Source: Neobacillus paridis
GTDB lineage: Bacteria; Bacillota; Bacilli; Bacillales; Cytobacillaceae
Direction of reading: 5' to 3'
Assembly: GCF_016765675.1 (NCBI RefSeq)
Contig: NZ_JAESWB010000168.1
Span: 62,001-126,000, forward strand
Length of the DNA: 64,000 bases
Part shown: positions 26,667 to 35,392 of the stretch, piece after piece
Layout of the letters: every line of letters starts with the position of its first letter
How positions within the stretch are numbered: position 1 is the first letter of the stretch
Notes under the pieces: model-generated
Databases searched by the model: none
Seen by the model: only the letters and a program-made list of their open reading frames with translations
Told to the model about the DNA's origin: nothing
Made by a program: the position numbers and the translations under genes

Positions 26667-27137
26667 ATGATGAAAAAAGTATTGGAAGGAAACTTAATTG
26701 GTACAGGTCTGAAAATTGGGATTGTGGTTTCGCGATTCAATGAGTTTATTACGAGCAAATTACTGGCTGGAGCAGAAGATGCCCTTAAGAGACATGGGGT
26801 CAATGAGGACGATGTGACAGTCGTGTGGGTACCAGGAGCTTTTGAAATTCCTCTTGCAGCAAAAAAATTAGCAGACCAAGGTGGCTTTGATGCAATTATT
26901 ACACTAGGAACAGTCATAAGAGGAGCTACGCCGCATTTTGAATATGTAAGCAGTGAAGTAGCCAAAGGTGTAGCAAATATAGGGATGCAAACTGGAATCC
27001 CGATTATGTTTGGTGTCCTAACCACTGAGTCAATCGAACAAGCTATCGAACGTGCAGGGACAAAAGCAGGAAATAAAGGCTACGAAGCAGCTGTTGGAGC
27101 AATAGAAATGGGTAATCTTTATAAAAACTTCAACTAA
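26667..27137 (+). CDS. ribH: 6,7-dimethyl-8-ribityllumazine synthase RibH
   Basis: 156 aa with the lumazine synthase pattern: [28 protein letters not shown] and [16 protein letters not shown] (His involved in catalysis). It makes lumazine from the RibD and RibBA products and usually forms a 60-mer shell. AAAGGAGTGG at 26651-26660 precedes ATG 26667. Last intact gene of the rib operon. No terminator is visible, and broken genes follow. Confidence 0.95.
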   Translation: MMKKVLEGNLIGTGLKIGIVVSRFNEFITSKLLAGAEDALKRHGVNEDDVTVVWVPGAFEIPLAAKKLADQGGFDAIITLGTVIRGATPHFEYVSSEVAKGVANIGMQTGIPIMFGVLTTESIEQAIERAGTKAGNKGYEAAVGAIEMGNLYKNFN

Positions 27138-27146
27138 GGTTACTAC

Positions 27147-27689
27147 ATATATTTTAGCTGTCAACTCAGTTTAAATTCCGAACGTGTCAAAAAATTAGTA
27201 TTACTTGCACCGGTTATGAGTTTCGCAACATTAAATTGGAAATTCCCGTTTAAATTATTTCCGGCATTATGGTTTAAAAATTCAATTGCAATACGGAATT
27301 TATATAACTGGATGTTTGCAAAGCAAAATAGTCCCAATGAAATATTATATGAGCAATTTTTGTTAGGCTATAAATATGGAAAAATTCATCTTCGTGTAGT
27401 GCCAAAAGTCTTTACTAAAGAAGAACTTGCAAGTTTAAAGGCGGAAACATTACTATTAATTGGTGAGCAAGAAGTGGTTTATTCGTCCATAAAAAAGGCA
27501 ATCGATCATGCTACTGCTATTCCGCAAATCACAGCAAAATTAATCCCAAATTGTTCACATTGTCTTCCCGCTGAGCAACAGGAAATGGTTAATATTTGGT
27601 CAATGAATTTTTATCATAAAAATGATCCTATCCTAAGCGGCTTTAGCTCTTTACTCCATAGGGCGCTAAGGTCGTTTTATCGTTTTTGA
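27147..27689 (+). pseudogene. 5'-truncated alpha/beta hydrolase
   Basis: The frame ending at 27689 reads like the C-terminal two thirds of an alpha/beta hydrolase. Just before the first ATG (27216) the same frame encodes LSLNSERVKKLVLLAP, the strand that normally follows the GxSxG nucleophile elbow. That elbow and everything before it are absent. The downstream part keeps the lid and a LIPNCSHCLPAEQ segment containing the catalytic histidine. Without the serine it cannot be active. It directly follows ribH. Confidence 0.75.
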
Positions 27690-27751
27690 CGTTTTAGTAT
27701 CTAATTTTAATATCTTTTACCGTAATAAGTGTACTTTTCTTATTGATTCAG

Positions 27752-27823
27752 CCTTTTAAAGGATATGTATATGACCCTTGCTGTGGCTGCGGAGGGATGT
27801 TTGTCCAATCTTATGAAGATTAG
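27752..27823 (+). pseudogene. HsdM (type I restriction-modification methylase) remnant
   Basis: A 23-codon fragment reads VYDPCCGCGGMFVQS, the AdoMet-binding motif of type I N6-adenine methylases (usual form DPACGSGGMF), then stops at TAG 27821-27823. No other part of hsdM, hsdS or hsdR is present nearby. Too short for a product; kept as a marker of gene loss. Confidence 0.65.
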
Positions 27824-28084
27824 CCCCCATGTTATTCAAAAAGCCTTCAACAAAGAATGACAATTTTGTAGTTTTGCAGTAATCGTAGACATTGTTTTCA
27901 CCACCTTTCATTAACTATATATTACCATATTTTTAGTGAAAGCTTAAATGACCAAAAAAATAGAGTAAGGAGGGGCAGGGTGGAAGTTTCAGATACTTGA
28001 TATGGTACAAAATCTTACGATTTTAAATGTACCACCGTATCTGACGGCAATTCCTCCCCCATTTATCGTATGGTTTATTTATCT

Positions 28085-28342
28085 CAAGGAGCAATGCTGG
28101 AAATTGAAGATTTGGACAAGTTAAAACAAGTGTTTATTGATCACGGTTAGACCTGGTTAACGGCGTTAAATATGATGTTGTTTTCGTTATTACACTATCC
28201 GTGCGGAACTACCCTATTAAATATTTATAAAGAAACCAAAAGTAAGAAGTGGACGTTTATGTCATTTGCGATTCCAACAGTGATTGCCATTGGCATCACG
28301 TTCCTGACAGCTACTATTGCCCGGCTATCTGGGTGGGTTTAG
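28085..28342 (+). pseudogene. feoB: Ferrous iron transporter FeoB, 3' remnant with nonsense codon
   Basis: One frame from 28085 to the TAG at 28340-28342 encodes the C-terminal end of FeoB: DLDKLKQVFIDHG, stop, TWLTALNMMLFSLLHYPCGTT, then YKETKSKKW and a final helix. The internal TAG (28148-28150) replaces the conserved Trp of HGWTW, a single-base TGG to TAG change. The GTPase domain and most helices are missing. The frame stays open upstream to about 28010, but that part is not recognisable FeoB. Confidence 0.75.
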
Positions 28343-28364
28343 GAAACTAAAAACATTTTGAACA

Positions 28365-28398
28365 TTTGAAAGCTGCCATAGGATTGGCAGCTTTCAAA
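28365..28398. terminator. Hairpin downstream of the feoB remnant
   Basis: TTTGAAAGCTGCCA (28365-28378) pairs perfectly with TGGCAGCTTTCAAA (28385-28398). The T tract on either strand is weak. It is likely the surviving feoB terminator. Confidence 0.6.
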
Positions 28399-28476
28399 AA
28401 TTCTATTGGCTTGAATCATTTGGGCTGAAATATTCACAATTCAACCTCTTTCATTGCAAAACGAAGTTCGTTATTA

Positions 28477-28725
28477 TTATTTAATAGTTTTAAATTCCTC
28501 CATAGTTTTATCAATTTTTACTTGGGTTTCTTCAACTATTTTTTGTAAGATTTCCGTAATTTGGGTAACCTTAGATACTTCGTTTGTAATATTTTTTATA
28601 TTAGAATTTACTCCTTCTATGGCCTCATTGGAGTTATTAGCTAATTTACGAACTTCATCTGCGACAACTGCAAACCCCCGTCCGTGGACCCCGGCTCTTG
28701 CTGCTTCAATAGCTGCAATATTCAT
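28477..28725 (-). pseudogene. Methyl-accepting chemotaxis protein, C-terminal fragment
   Basis: 82 aa of an MCP signalling domain: the hairpin tip [25 protein letters not shown] and the following helix. The sensor, HAMP and first half of the signalling hairpin are missing, and sequence upstream of 28740 does not continue the frame recognisably. It ends at about the natural C-terminus of small soluble MCPs. Probably non-functional. Confidence 0.75.
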
Positions 28726-29171
28726 TAGCTGACCTTAAAGTGAATATCATTTTAAAACGTTTTTAAAATGACATTCTAGTTCATTCTATTTAAATGTTAG
28801 TCTTAATGCAACTGTTTAGTATGTTGTCCGGCGCCATTTGAAATGGCGCCGGACATAATTTTAGTTTTGGCAAGGCTGAAAGACTATTAATCTCTATATC
28901 TGTGTTTACCCAACTTTTTAAAAGTATATGGGATCGGTAAAAATGTTTTGTTATCTCAAAAGAAGAGTATTTATTTCTCAGCGGTTCCTACCCTCGAACC
29001 TCCAAAAACTCGATTTTTCCAAAGTATTTTTTCTACTTTGAATTTGTGTAGTGACAAATGAAGGCGGTGATACGCAAGGAACACTTAGAGGAATCAATTG
29101 TAAAATGGTTGATTCAACAAGAATAATATGAACAGTATAAGGAAACCTAAAAACATAGGGAGGTGCTTTAA
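28726..29171. other. Gene-poor stretch between MCP fragment and DUF3231 gene
   Basis: 446 bp without a credible gene. The only clear structure is the perfect inverted repeat at 28825-28855. AGGGAGG at 29157-29163 is the ribosome binding site of the next gene. Confidence 0.5.
28825..28855. repeat. 31-bp perfect inverted repeat
   Basis: TGTCCGGCGCCATTT (28825-28839) and AAATGGCGCCGGACA (28841-28855) are exact reverse complements around one base. It is GC-rich in an AT-rich, gene-free setting. No convincing T run follows. Confidence 0.8.
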
Positions 29172-29975
29172 ATGGATTCTGTACATAATGCAAAACTAAC
29201 TTCAGCTGAAATCTCAGCTCTATGGTCGCAATACCTAAATGAAACCGCAAGCCTTTGTATTCACAATCACATGATGGAACATCTGGAGGATAGAGATATT
29301 AGGGGTGCTTTTGAATACGCTATTTCCCTTAGTCTCAAACATTTAGACAAAATTAAGGAGTTCTTAACAGGTGAAGGTTTTCCCATTCCTGTAGGATTTT
29401 CTGAAAAGGACTGGACACCAAACGCTCCACGTCTGTTTTCAGATGTATTATGTTTGAATTATTTGAACATTATGTCTATCCATGGTTGTCATGGATACGC
29501 CGGAGCTATCACAACAAGCACCCGATATGATATACGTGAATATTTTACAGGGTGCAACGCATCTGCAGTCGAGCTATGCAACAAGACAAAAGATATTCTA
29601 TTAGAAAAGGGACTTTACTATCGCCCTCCAGTGCTTACACCACCTAAACAAGCTGAATTTGTGAAAAATGATAACTTTTTGGCAGGTGGATGGTTAGAGG
29701 AAAAAAGACCTTTAAGTTGCATTGAAATTACAGATATTTACTTTAATTTAAAGAAAAGTATACTAGGAAAAGCCATCGGAGTTGCCTTTTCTCAAGTCGC
29801 TCAGTCGAAACAGGTTCAAAAGTTTTTGCACCCGGCAGTGAATATGACTACCAAACACATTGATATGTTTGTTGACCTTTTAAACAAAGAAAGCTTGCCT
29901 GCCCCTTCTATCTTGGATGCCAAGGTCGACGGTTTATTTTACAATCATTTTCTCTGCAAACTGCTAATCAGCTGA
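29172..29975 (+). CDS. DUF3231 protein, C-terminally shortened
   Basis: 267 aa of the DUF3231 family, which consists of two related ferritin-like four-helix segments and is common in spore formers. The first repeat (LTSAEISALWSQYLNETASLC ... HLDKIKEFL) is complete, and the second (GVAFSQVAQSKQVQKFL, KHIDMFVDLL) stops at a TGA after KLLIS. Usual family members run to about 330 aa, so roughly the last helix pair is missing. AGGGAGG at 29157-29163 and ATG 29172 look normal. It may be a decayed or shortened version. Molecular function of the family is unknown. Confidence 0.75.
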   Translation: MDSVHNAKLTSAEISALWSQYLNETASLCIHNHMMEHLEDRDIRGAFEYAISLSLKHLDKIKEFLTGEGFPIPVGFSEKDWTPNAPRLFSDVLCLNYLNIMSIHGCHGYAGAITTSTRYDIREYFTGCNASAVELCNKTKDILLEKGLYYRPPVLTPPKQAEFVKNDNFLAGGWLEEKRPLSCIEITDIYFNLKKSILGKAIGVAFSQVAQSKQVQKFLHPAVNMTTKHIDMFVDLLNKESLPAPSILDAKVDGLFYNHFLCKLLIS

Positions 29976-30097
29976 AAACCTTTTTGAAGACAGGCTTCGA
30001 CTAACTTTTTACTTGTATACCAGCTGTTGACCAGGACATAAACTTGTTCATCATCACTAGCTGGAGCGCTGTTGTGAGCGAAGGGATAACGCTGGTT

Positions 30098-30739
30098 TTA
30101 CCCCAATCTCCGATCACAAATACTCGCTAATGGGCATCCATCACAAATAGGGGCTTTTTTGCAATGCTCTTTCGCATGTTCAACGAGTAAAGCATGAAAT
30201 TCGTTAAACATCGCCAAATCCCTTGGTAATGCCCGTTCAACCTCTAATCTGAACGAGTCATATGATTTTGGCAGATTAATACCAAGACGAAAAAATATCC
30301 GTCTGGCATAGGCATCTGCCACAAATACAGGTTGGTCAAATGCATAGAGCAGGATTACATCGGCTGTTTCCGAACCAATCCCTTTAACAGCTAAAAGTTC
30401 ATCACGCAGTTCATTACAATCTTTCATTTTTATCTGACTGAGATCATATTCATAGGCCTTCAACCATTCCATAAATGCTTTTATCCGCTGTGCTTTCATT
30501 TTGAAAAAACCGCTCGGTCTAATTAGTTCAGCAAGTTCATCAAATGATAGTTTTTCAATTTTAGCAGGAGATAAGAACGGCTTTAAATTACTCAGTGCTT
30601 TCTCCACATTACGCCAACTTGTGTTTTGGACCAAAATCGCCCCAATCATCATTTCAAAGGCAGTCTTTGCCGGCCACCAGCCTTGTGGGCCGTAGTATCG
30701 ATATAATTTCTCGTAAATTATTTGATAATCGTGAACCAT
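30098..30739 (-). CDS. Endonuclease III-like HhH-GPD protein with 4Fe-4S motif
   Basis: 213 aa. Helix-hairpin-helix LLAVKGIGSETADVILLY, then the conserved aspartate in VFVADAYARRI, then a C-terminal cluster motif C-x6-C-x2-C-x5-C (CKKAPICDGCPLASIC). At the position where endonuclease III has its catalytic lysine there is Glu (GSETAD), so it is probably a monofunctional glycosylase or related enzyme, not a classical AP lyase. ATG 30739 is chosen because GGTGATG lies close upstream; ATG 30784 has no ribosome site. Divergent from ogt, another DNA repair gene. Confidence 0.85.
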   Translation of the reverse strand: MVHDYQIIYEKLYRYYGPQGWWPAKTAFEMMIGAILVQNTSWRNVEKALSNLKPFLSPAKIEKLSFDELAELIRPSGFFKMKAQRIKAFMEWLKAYEYDLSQIKMKDCNELRDELLAVKGIGSETADVILLYAFDQPVFVADAYARRIFFRLGINLPKSYDSFRLEVERALPRDLAMFNEFHALLVEHAKEHCKKAPICDGCPLASICDRRLG

Positions 30740-30830
30740 TTCATCACCATTCCAGCATGTGTAGAAATATCTTAAACTGCTCATATAAAATAGTATAATG
30801 GAAATAAGAAAAAATTAAATGGAGGATGTT

Positions 30831-31352
30831 ATGAAATCACAAGAGAAAACTCTCATTTATTGGTCAATTATGAACTATAAAGATTGGAATCTATATCTGG
30901 CGGCAACGCCAAAAGGCCTCTGCTATGTCGGTTCTCCGAACAAACCATTTGAAGAATTAGCAGAGTGGATAAAAAAGCATATCCCCAATAGTACACTTAT
31001 AGAGGATAGCGATAGATTGCAACCATATGCGCGTGAACTTAGTGAATATCTTGAGGGAAAGCGAAAGGACTTTACGATTAAAAGTGATTACCATGGAACC
31101 AAGTTTCAACAGGCTGTCTGGAATGCACTATGTGAAATTCCCTATGGAGAAACGAAATCATATTCCGATATCGCCAACCTGATCAATAAGCCCTCTGCAG
31201 TTCGGGCAGTTGGTGCAGCCATTGGCGCGAATCCAGTATTAATGACCGTTCCATGTCATCGTGTTATTGGAAAGGATGGAAAACTGACAGGTTTTCGCGG
31301 CGGCCTGAATATGAAGGAACGACTATTAAATTTAGAGCGGCAGAGCAAATAA
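30831..31352 (+). CDS. ogt: Methylated-DNA--protein-cysteine methyltransferase
   Basis: 173 aa with the acceptor motif PCHRVIG and the upstream DNA-binding HTH (IPYGETKSYSDIAN). It removes O6-alkyl groups from guanine by transfer to its own cysteine in a suicide reaction. GGAGG at 30821-30825 precedes ATG 30831; the ATG at 30819 overlaps that site. A terminator begins at the stop codon. Divergent from the endonuclease III-like gene. Confidence 0.94.
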   Translation: MKSQEKTLIYWSIMNYKDWNLYLAATPKGLCYVGSPNKPFEELAEWIKKHIPNSTLIEDSDRLQPYARELSEYLEGKRKDFTIKSDYHGTKFQQAVWNALCEIPYGETKSYSDIANLINKPSAVRAVGAAIGANPVLMTVPCHRVIGKDGKLTGFRGGLNMKERLLNLERQSK

Positions 31353-31380
31353 ACTTGATTTCGGTCAAGTTTATTTTTCT
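31351..31380 (+). terminator. Terminator after ogt
   Basis: AAACTTGA (31351-31358) pairs with TCAAGTTT (31365-31372), followed by ATTTTTCT. Confidence 0.75.
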
Positions 31381-31491
31381 ATATTCAAGGTCAGACATCA
31401 AACATTTATTAAAAAAATGAAACTATTAGGTATTTTTATCGTATAATCATGTTGTAACGATTTACATAAATGGAATTAGGGGTGTTGTTAA

Positions 31492-32163
31492 ATGGAAATA
31501 CAAAAAGAGATACAAAAAAAGAAAGAAAGCCCTTCGTTATTTGGTATGTTTACCAGCCCTGGGATTCAGTTTGAAAGAATTAGAGAGAATCCTAAAAAAT
31601 GGCTGCCACTTACCATTGTTAGCATTCTTTATGCAGTGGGAATGTTTTTTATGGCGGCAACCATGGATGTGCAAATGTTAATCGACCAAGGACTTACGAA
31701 AGAACAGGCGGAAATAGCATTGGGAGTTACGAAAATAACCGTTGTGGTAACAGGAGTATTAACGCCGGTCATCACGATTTTAGTCAGCAGTGTCATTCAG
31801 TTGCTTATTTCCAAATTTGGCAGTTCTTCGGTCTCATTTAAACAGCTATTTTCGATGAACACCTATATCATGATAATCGGTGCTGTTGGGGTTATCTTAA
31901 ATACGGCCATCAGGTATGCCGTTGGCGGAAATCCGGAAATATATATTACCAGTTTGGCAGGTTTATTGAATTCTGAAAAAGCCGGTGTACTTGGGTCTAT
32001 AGAAGTGTTTTCGATTTGGTCGACCATTTTAACGGCAATCGGGCTTCATAAAACAGCAGGGCTTTCCAAAGGGCTGGCTTGGACTATTGCGATCATTTTC
32101 TTCTTGGTTGGCATTGGGTTCGCCTTAGTCGGAACTGCTCTCCAAGGAGCGCCGAAACTATAA
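31492..32163 (+). CDS. yknW: Yip1-family membrane protein YknW
   Basis: 223 aa with a cytosolic N-terminus (FTSPGIQFERIRENPKKWLPL) and five hydrophobic segments typical of Yip1 domains. In B. subtilis YknW assists assembly of the YknXYZ exporter that protects against the SdpC toxin. Its TAA overlaps the ATG of the next gene by one base. Full operon order W-X-Y-Z is kept. Confidence 0.85.
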   Translation: MEIQKEIQKKKESPSLFGMFTSPGIQFERIRENPKKWLPLTIVSILYAVGMFFMAATMDVQMLIDQGLTKEQAEIALGVTKITVVVTGVLTPVITILVSSVIQLLISKFGSSSVSFKQLFSMNTYIMIIGAVGVILNTAIRYAVGGNPEIYITSLAGLLNSEKAGVLGSIEVFSIWSTILTAIGLHKTAGLSKGLAWTIAIIFFLVGIGFALVGTALQGAPKL

Positions 32164-33290
32164 TGAAAAAGAAACTTTGGATTGGCATCAGTGTTGTCAG
32201 TGTCATTATTATTATGATTGCAATTAGTGTCTATCGGCAGGTTTTTGCCGATGGGCCCGCCGTTAAAACAGTCAAGCTTAAGCAGGAGGAAATTTCTTCG
32301 CTGCTAATGATTCCCGGAACCGTAAAGCTGGAGGAAGAGCAAGTGATTTATCCTTCACCTGATAAAGGAGAAATAAAGAAACTGCTAATTAAAGAGGGAC
32401 AGAAAGTAAAGAAGGGAACAGTTTTGGCAGAGCTGGAGAACCCACAGCTTGAACTCGAAAGGGAACAAAATAAAATATCGATAGAATCAGCTTATTTAAA
32501 AATAGACCGGATTGAAAAACAAATTGACCAATTAAACGATAAAGAAGAAACATTGAGTAAACAAGTTGGTAAAAAGGAAGCTAAAAAACAGTTAAAGCCA
32601 GAATATGATCAATTAGATATGGATAAGAAGCTGGCTGAACTAGATTTGAAGCAAGCAGAGATTCAGCAGGATTTACTTAATAAAAAGCAAAATGATTTGG
32701 AACTGAAAAGTACGATGGATGGTATCGTGTTAACAGCAGAAAAAACGGAGCCAAATTCCAGCCAAGGTAGTGCCGCTCAACCAATCATACATATTGGAAA
32801 ACTGGAGGGAATGACTGTCACTGGGCTCTTGTCAGAGTACGATACATTAAAAGTTCAAAAAGGTCAAAACGTTTCCTTGCGTTCAGATGCCGTCCCTGAT
32901 AAAAAGTGGCAAGGAAAAATTACTGAAATCTCTATTTTGCCAGAGAAGGATCAAGCAAGTACGCAAGGAGGCAGTCAAGCCGTCCAATACCCGGTTAAAG
33001 TGAAAATTGATGGTGACGTTAGCGGGTTAAAGCCAGGATTCCAACTTATTATGGAAATTGAAACAGAGAAAAAATCCGCGTTTGTTCTTCCTAGTGATGC
33101 CGTTCAGGATGATGGCGATCAGCCGTTTGTTTTTCTGATTAAGGATGGCAAAGCCCAAAAGCAAACGGTCAAGACAGGGATTATCTCGGGAAATAAAATC
33201 GAAATTCTTAGCGGGGTATCCAAGGATGACCTTGTGATTTTGAGCGGTTCGAAAAAATTAAAGGATGGGATGGAAGTGACGGTAAAATGA
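32163..33290 (+). CDS. yknX: Efflux adaptor subunit YknX (HlyD/MacA type)
   Basis: 375 aa. An N-terminal TM helix (WIGISVVSVIIIMIAISVY) is followed by a lipoyl-like half (VIYPSPDKGEIKKLLIKEGQKVKKGTVLAELEN), a coiled-coil hairpin (~95-175), the second lipoyl half and beta-barrel domains, and LPSDAVQ near the C-terminus. It is a membrane-fusion protein that works with MacB-like ABC permeases. ATG 32163 overlaps the yknW stop; the next gene overlaps by 4 bp (ATGA). Confidence 0.9.
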   Translation: MKKKLWIGISVVSVIIIMIAISVYRQVFADGPAVKTVKLKQEEISSLLMIPGTVKLEEEQVIYPSPDKGEIKKLLIKEGQKVKKGTVLAELENPQLELEREQNKISIESAYLKIDRIEKQIDQLNDKEETLSKQVGKKEAKKQLKPEYDQLDMDKKLAELDLKQAEIQQDLLNKKQNDLELKSTMDGIVLTAEKTEPNSSQGSAAQPIIHIGKLEGMTVTGLLSEYDTLKVQKGQNVSLRSDAVPDKKWQGKITEISILPEKDQASTQGGSQAVQYPVKVKIDGDVSGLKPGFQLIMEIETEKKSAFVLPSDAVQDDGDQPFVFLIKDGKAQKQTVKTGIISGNKIEILSGVSKDDLVILSGSKKLKDGMEVTVK

Positions 33291-33970
33291 TTCAGCTTGA
33301 ATCCATCACCAGATCCTTTGCCCTTGGAAAAGAACAAATCCGCGTATTAAATGATATTAGTCTCACGATTGCCGAGGGCGAATTTGTCGCCATTATGGGC
33401 CCCTCTGGTTCAGGTAAGTCAACATTAATGAATATTATCGGCTGCTTGGACAAACCCAGCTCGGGCGAATATTATTTAGGCGGTGAAAATGTATCCGGCT
33501 ATAGCGAAAATGAGCTGGCAAGGGTTCGAAATCAATCGATTGGTTTTGTTTTTCAACAATTTCATCTGCTGCCGCGGCTGACCGCATTAAAAAATGTCGA
33601 ACTTCCGATGATCTACGCCGGAGTGAGCAAAGCTGAAAGGCAAGAAAGGGCCGAAGAGGCGTTAACCAAAATGGGCTTGCGAGATCGAATGGATCACCTG
33701 CCAAATGCTTTATCCGGCGGGCAAAAACAGCGTGTCGCGATTGCCAGAGCAATCGTCAATAAACCAAAGCTTATTTTGGCGGATGAGCCTACAGGAGCAC
33801 TAGATACAAAAACAAGCATATCGATTATGGAGCAATTTCAGGAATTGAACAGTGAGGGTGTTACGATCGTTGTTGTTACCCATGAACCTGAAGTAGCAGA
33901 ATATGCAAATCGGACGATTATGGTAAGAGACGGAAGGCTTCAGTCCGCTTCAGCGGCAGATGGGAGGTAG
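33287..33970 (+). CDS. yknY: ABC transporter ATPase YknY (MacB-type)
   Basis: 227 aa with Walker [11 protein letters not shown]-loop ([13 protein letters not shown]), signature LSGGQKQR and Walker [13 protein letters not shown]. The LolD/MacB subfamily powers peptide or toxin extrusion with an FtsX-like permease. Overlaps yknX by ATGA and lies 5 bp before yknZ, giving tight coupling. Confidence 0.94.
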   Translation: MIQLESITRSFALGKEQIRVLNDISLTIAEGEFVAIMGPSGSGKSTLMNIIGCLDKPSSGEYYLGGENVSGYSENELARVRNQSIGFVFQQFHLLPRLTALKNVELPMIYAGVSKAERQERAEEALTKMGLRDRMDHLPNALSGGQKQRVAIARAIVNKPKLILADEPTGALDTKTSISIMEQFQELNSEGVTIVVVTHEPEVAEYANRTIMVRDGRLQSASAADGR

Positions 33971-33975
33971 ACCAT

Positions 33976-35169
33976 ATGAGTTTTTTTGAAAATCTTATGA
34001 TGGCATTGAGTTCCCTAAAAGCTCATAAAATGCGCAGTATTTTAACAATGTTAGGGATTATCATTGGTGTCGGTGCCGTCATTATCGTTGTCGCGATTGG
34101 ACAGGGCGGGGAAGCGATGCTAAAGACTCAAATTACCGGATCAGGTAATACAATGGAAATGTTCTACCAGCCATCTGATGAAGAAATGCGTGCCAATCCG
34201 AATATATTTTTGGAGGCCCCATTTAAACAGGAAGATATTCGTGCTTTGGAACAAATTCCAGAAGTGAAAAGGGTCGTGGCCTCCAGTACCAAAATGTCTG
34301 CAGCAAAGTTCAAGGAAAAATCAGTAGATATTTCTTCGACAGGGATTAACAAGGCCTATTTGCAAATAAATGAATTGAATGTAGCAAAAGGAAGAAGTTT
34401 TTCGGCAGCTGATTTTCTTGGAGGCAGCCGAGTTGGTCTGATTAGCAATAAATTACAAGAAGAACTGTTTAAAGGGAAAAATGCTGTTGGAAAAATCATT
34501 TTGGTCGCTAATCAGCCGATTGAGATCATTGGTGTTTTAGAAAAGCCGACTGGTCTCCTTGCTTTTGGCTCGATGGAGATTTATCTGCCGTTTCAAACAT
34601 GGAAAATTATCTATGGCAGCAGTGATTATACTCAAGTCACTCTTCAGGCGGCATCTGCGGAACAGCTGCAAACTGCTGGAAAGAAGGCCGCTAATCTTTT
34701 GAATAAAATGCATAATACGGAAAAATCGTATCAGGTTATTAATATGGAGGAAATTGCTCAAGGAATTGGTCAGGTGACTAGAATTATGACCTTGATCATC
34801 GGCAGTATTGCCGGTATTTCTCTATTTGTAGGCGGAATTGGTGTCATGAACATCATGCTCGTGTCGGTAACAGAACGCACGCGGGAGATTGGTATCCGCA
34901 TGGCACTTGGTGCGACGAGAGGTCAGGTGCTAACTCAATTCCTTATCGAATCAATGACACTTACTCTTATTGGCGGGATGATTGGGATATTGCTTGGCTG
35001 GGGAGTATCAGAAGTGGTAAGTCTCTTCGCCGGCTGGCCGTCCTTAATATCCTGGGAAGTCGTTGTCGGCGGCGTCCTGTTTTCGATGGTGATCGGAGTC
35101 GTCTTTGGCATTTTACCGGCAAACAAAGCGGCTAAACTTGATCCGATTGAATCACTAAGATATGAATAA
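33976..35169 (+). CDS. yknZ: MacB/FtsX-like permease YknZ
   Basis: 397 aa. TM1 (~20-43), a large extracytoplasmic MacB_PCD domain (~45-265), then three TM helices with the FtsX region (VGGIGVMNIMLVSVTERTREIGIRMALGAT). It ends PIESLRYE, the typical C-terminus. Partner of YknY and YknX. The substrate in B. subtilis relates to SdpC toxin resistance; here it is inferred. Confidence 0.93.
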   Translation: MSFFENLMMALSSLKAHKMRSILTMLGIIIGVGAVIIVVAIGQGGEAMLKTQITGSGNTMEMFYQPSDEEMRANPNIFLEAPFKQEDIRALEQIPEVKRVVASSTKMSAAKFKEKSVDISSTGINKAYLQINELNVAKGRSFSAADFLGGSRVGLISNKLQEELFKGKNAVGKIILVANQPIEIIGVLEKPTGLLAFGSMEIYLPFQTWKIIYGSSDYTQVTLQAASAEQLQTAGKKAANLLNKMHNTEKSYQVINMEEIAQGIGQVTRIMTLIIGSIAGISLFVGGIGVMNIMLVSVTERTREIGIRMALGATRGQVLTQFLIESMTLTLIGGMIGILLGWGVSEVVSLFAGWPSLISWEVVVGGVLFSMVIGVVFGILPANKAAKLDPIESLRYE

Positions 35170-35240
35170 GCAAGAAAAGCGCAGGCGCTAGGTGCACCTC
35201 GAAAAAGCTGCCGCTTTTCCTTCGTGCGATGTCTATGCTG
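35165..35240 (+). repeat. GC-rich candidate dispersed repeat
   Basis: A GC-rich patch right after yknZ has arms GAAAAGCG (35174-35181) and CGCTTTTC (35212-35219). Its composition (AAGCGCAGGCGC) resembles dispersed intergenic repeats common in Bacillus. There is only one copy in the window, so identity is uncertain. Confidence 0.35.
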
Positions 35241-35278
35241 CCGAAGCGTTCCTTGGGGAGCTAGATACAAAACTCTTG

Positions 35279-35316
35279 ACCAAAGATAACGAGTTTACGT
35301 TATGTTTGGTTTTTTT
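35279..35316 (+). terminator. Terminator of yknWXYZ operon
   Basis: ACCAAAgATAACG (35279-35291) pairs with CGTTATgTTTGGT (35298-35310) with one mismatch, followed by T-rich sequence. Confidence 0.85.
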
Positions 35317-35392
35317 CATTTCTTAATCTACCTTCGAAATGTATATTGCAGGAATAAGTTACAAAATCTAAATTTTAACGGAGGTGAAATGG

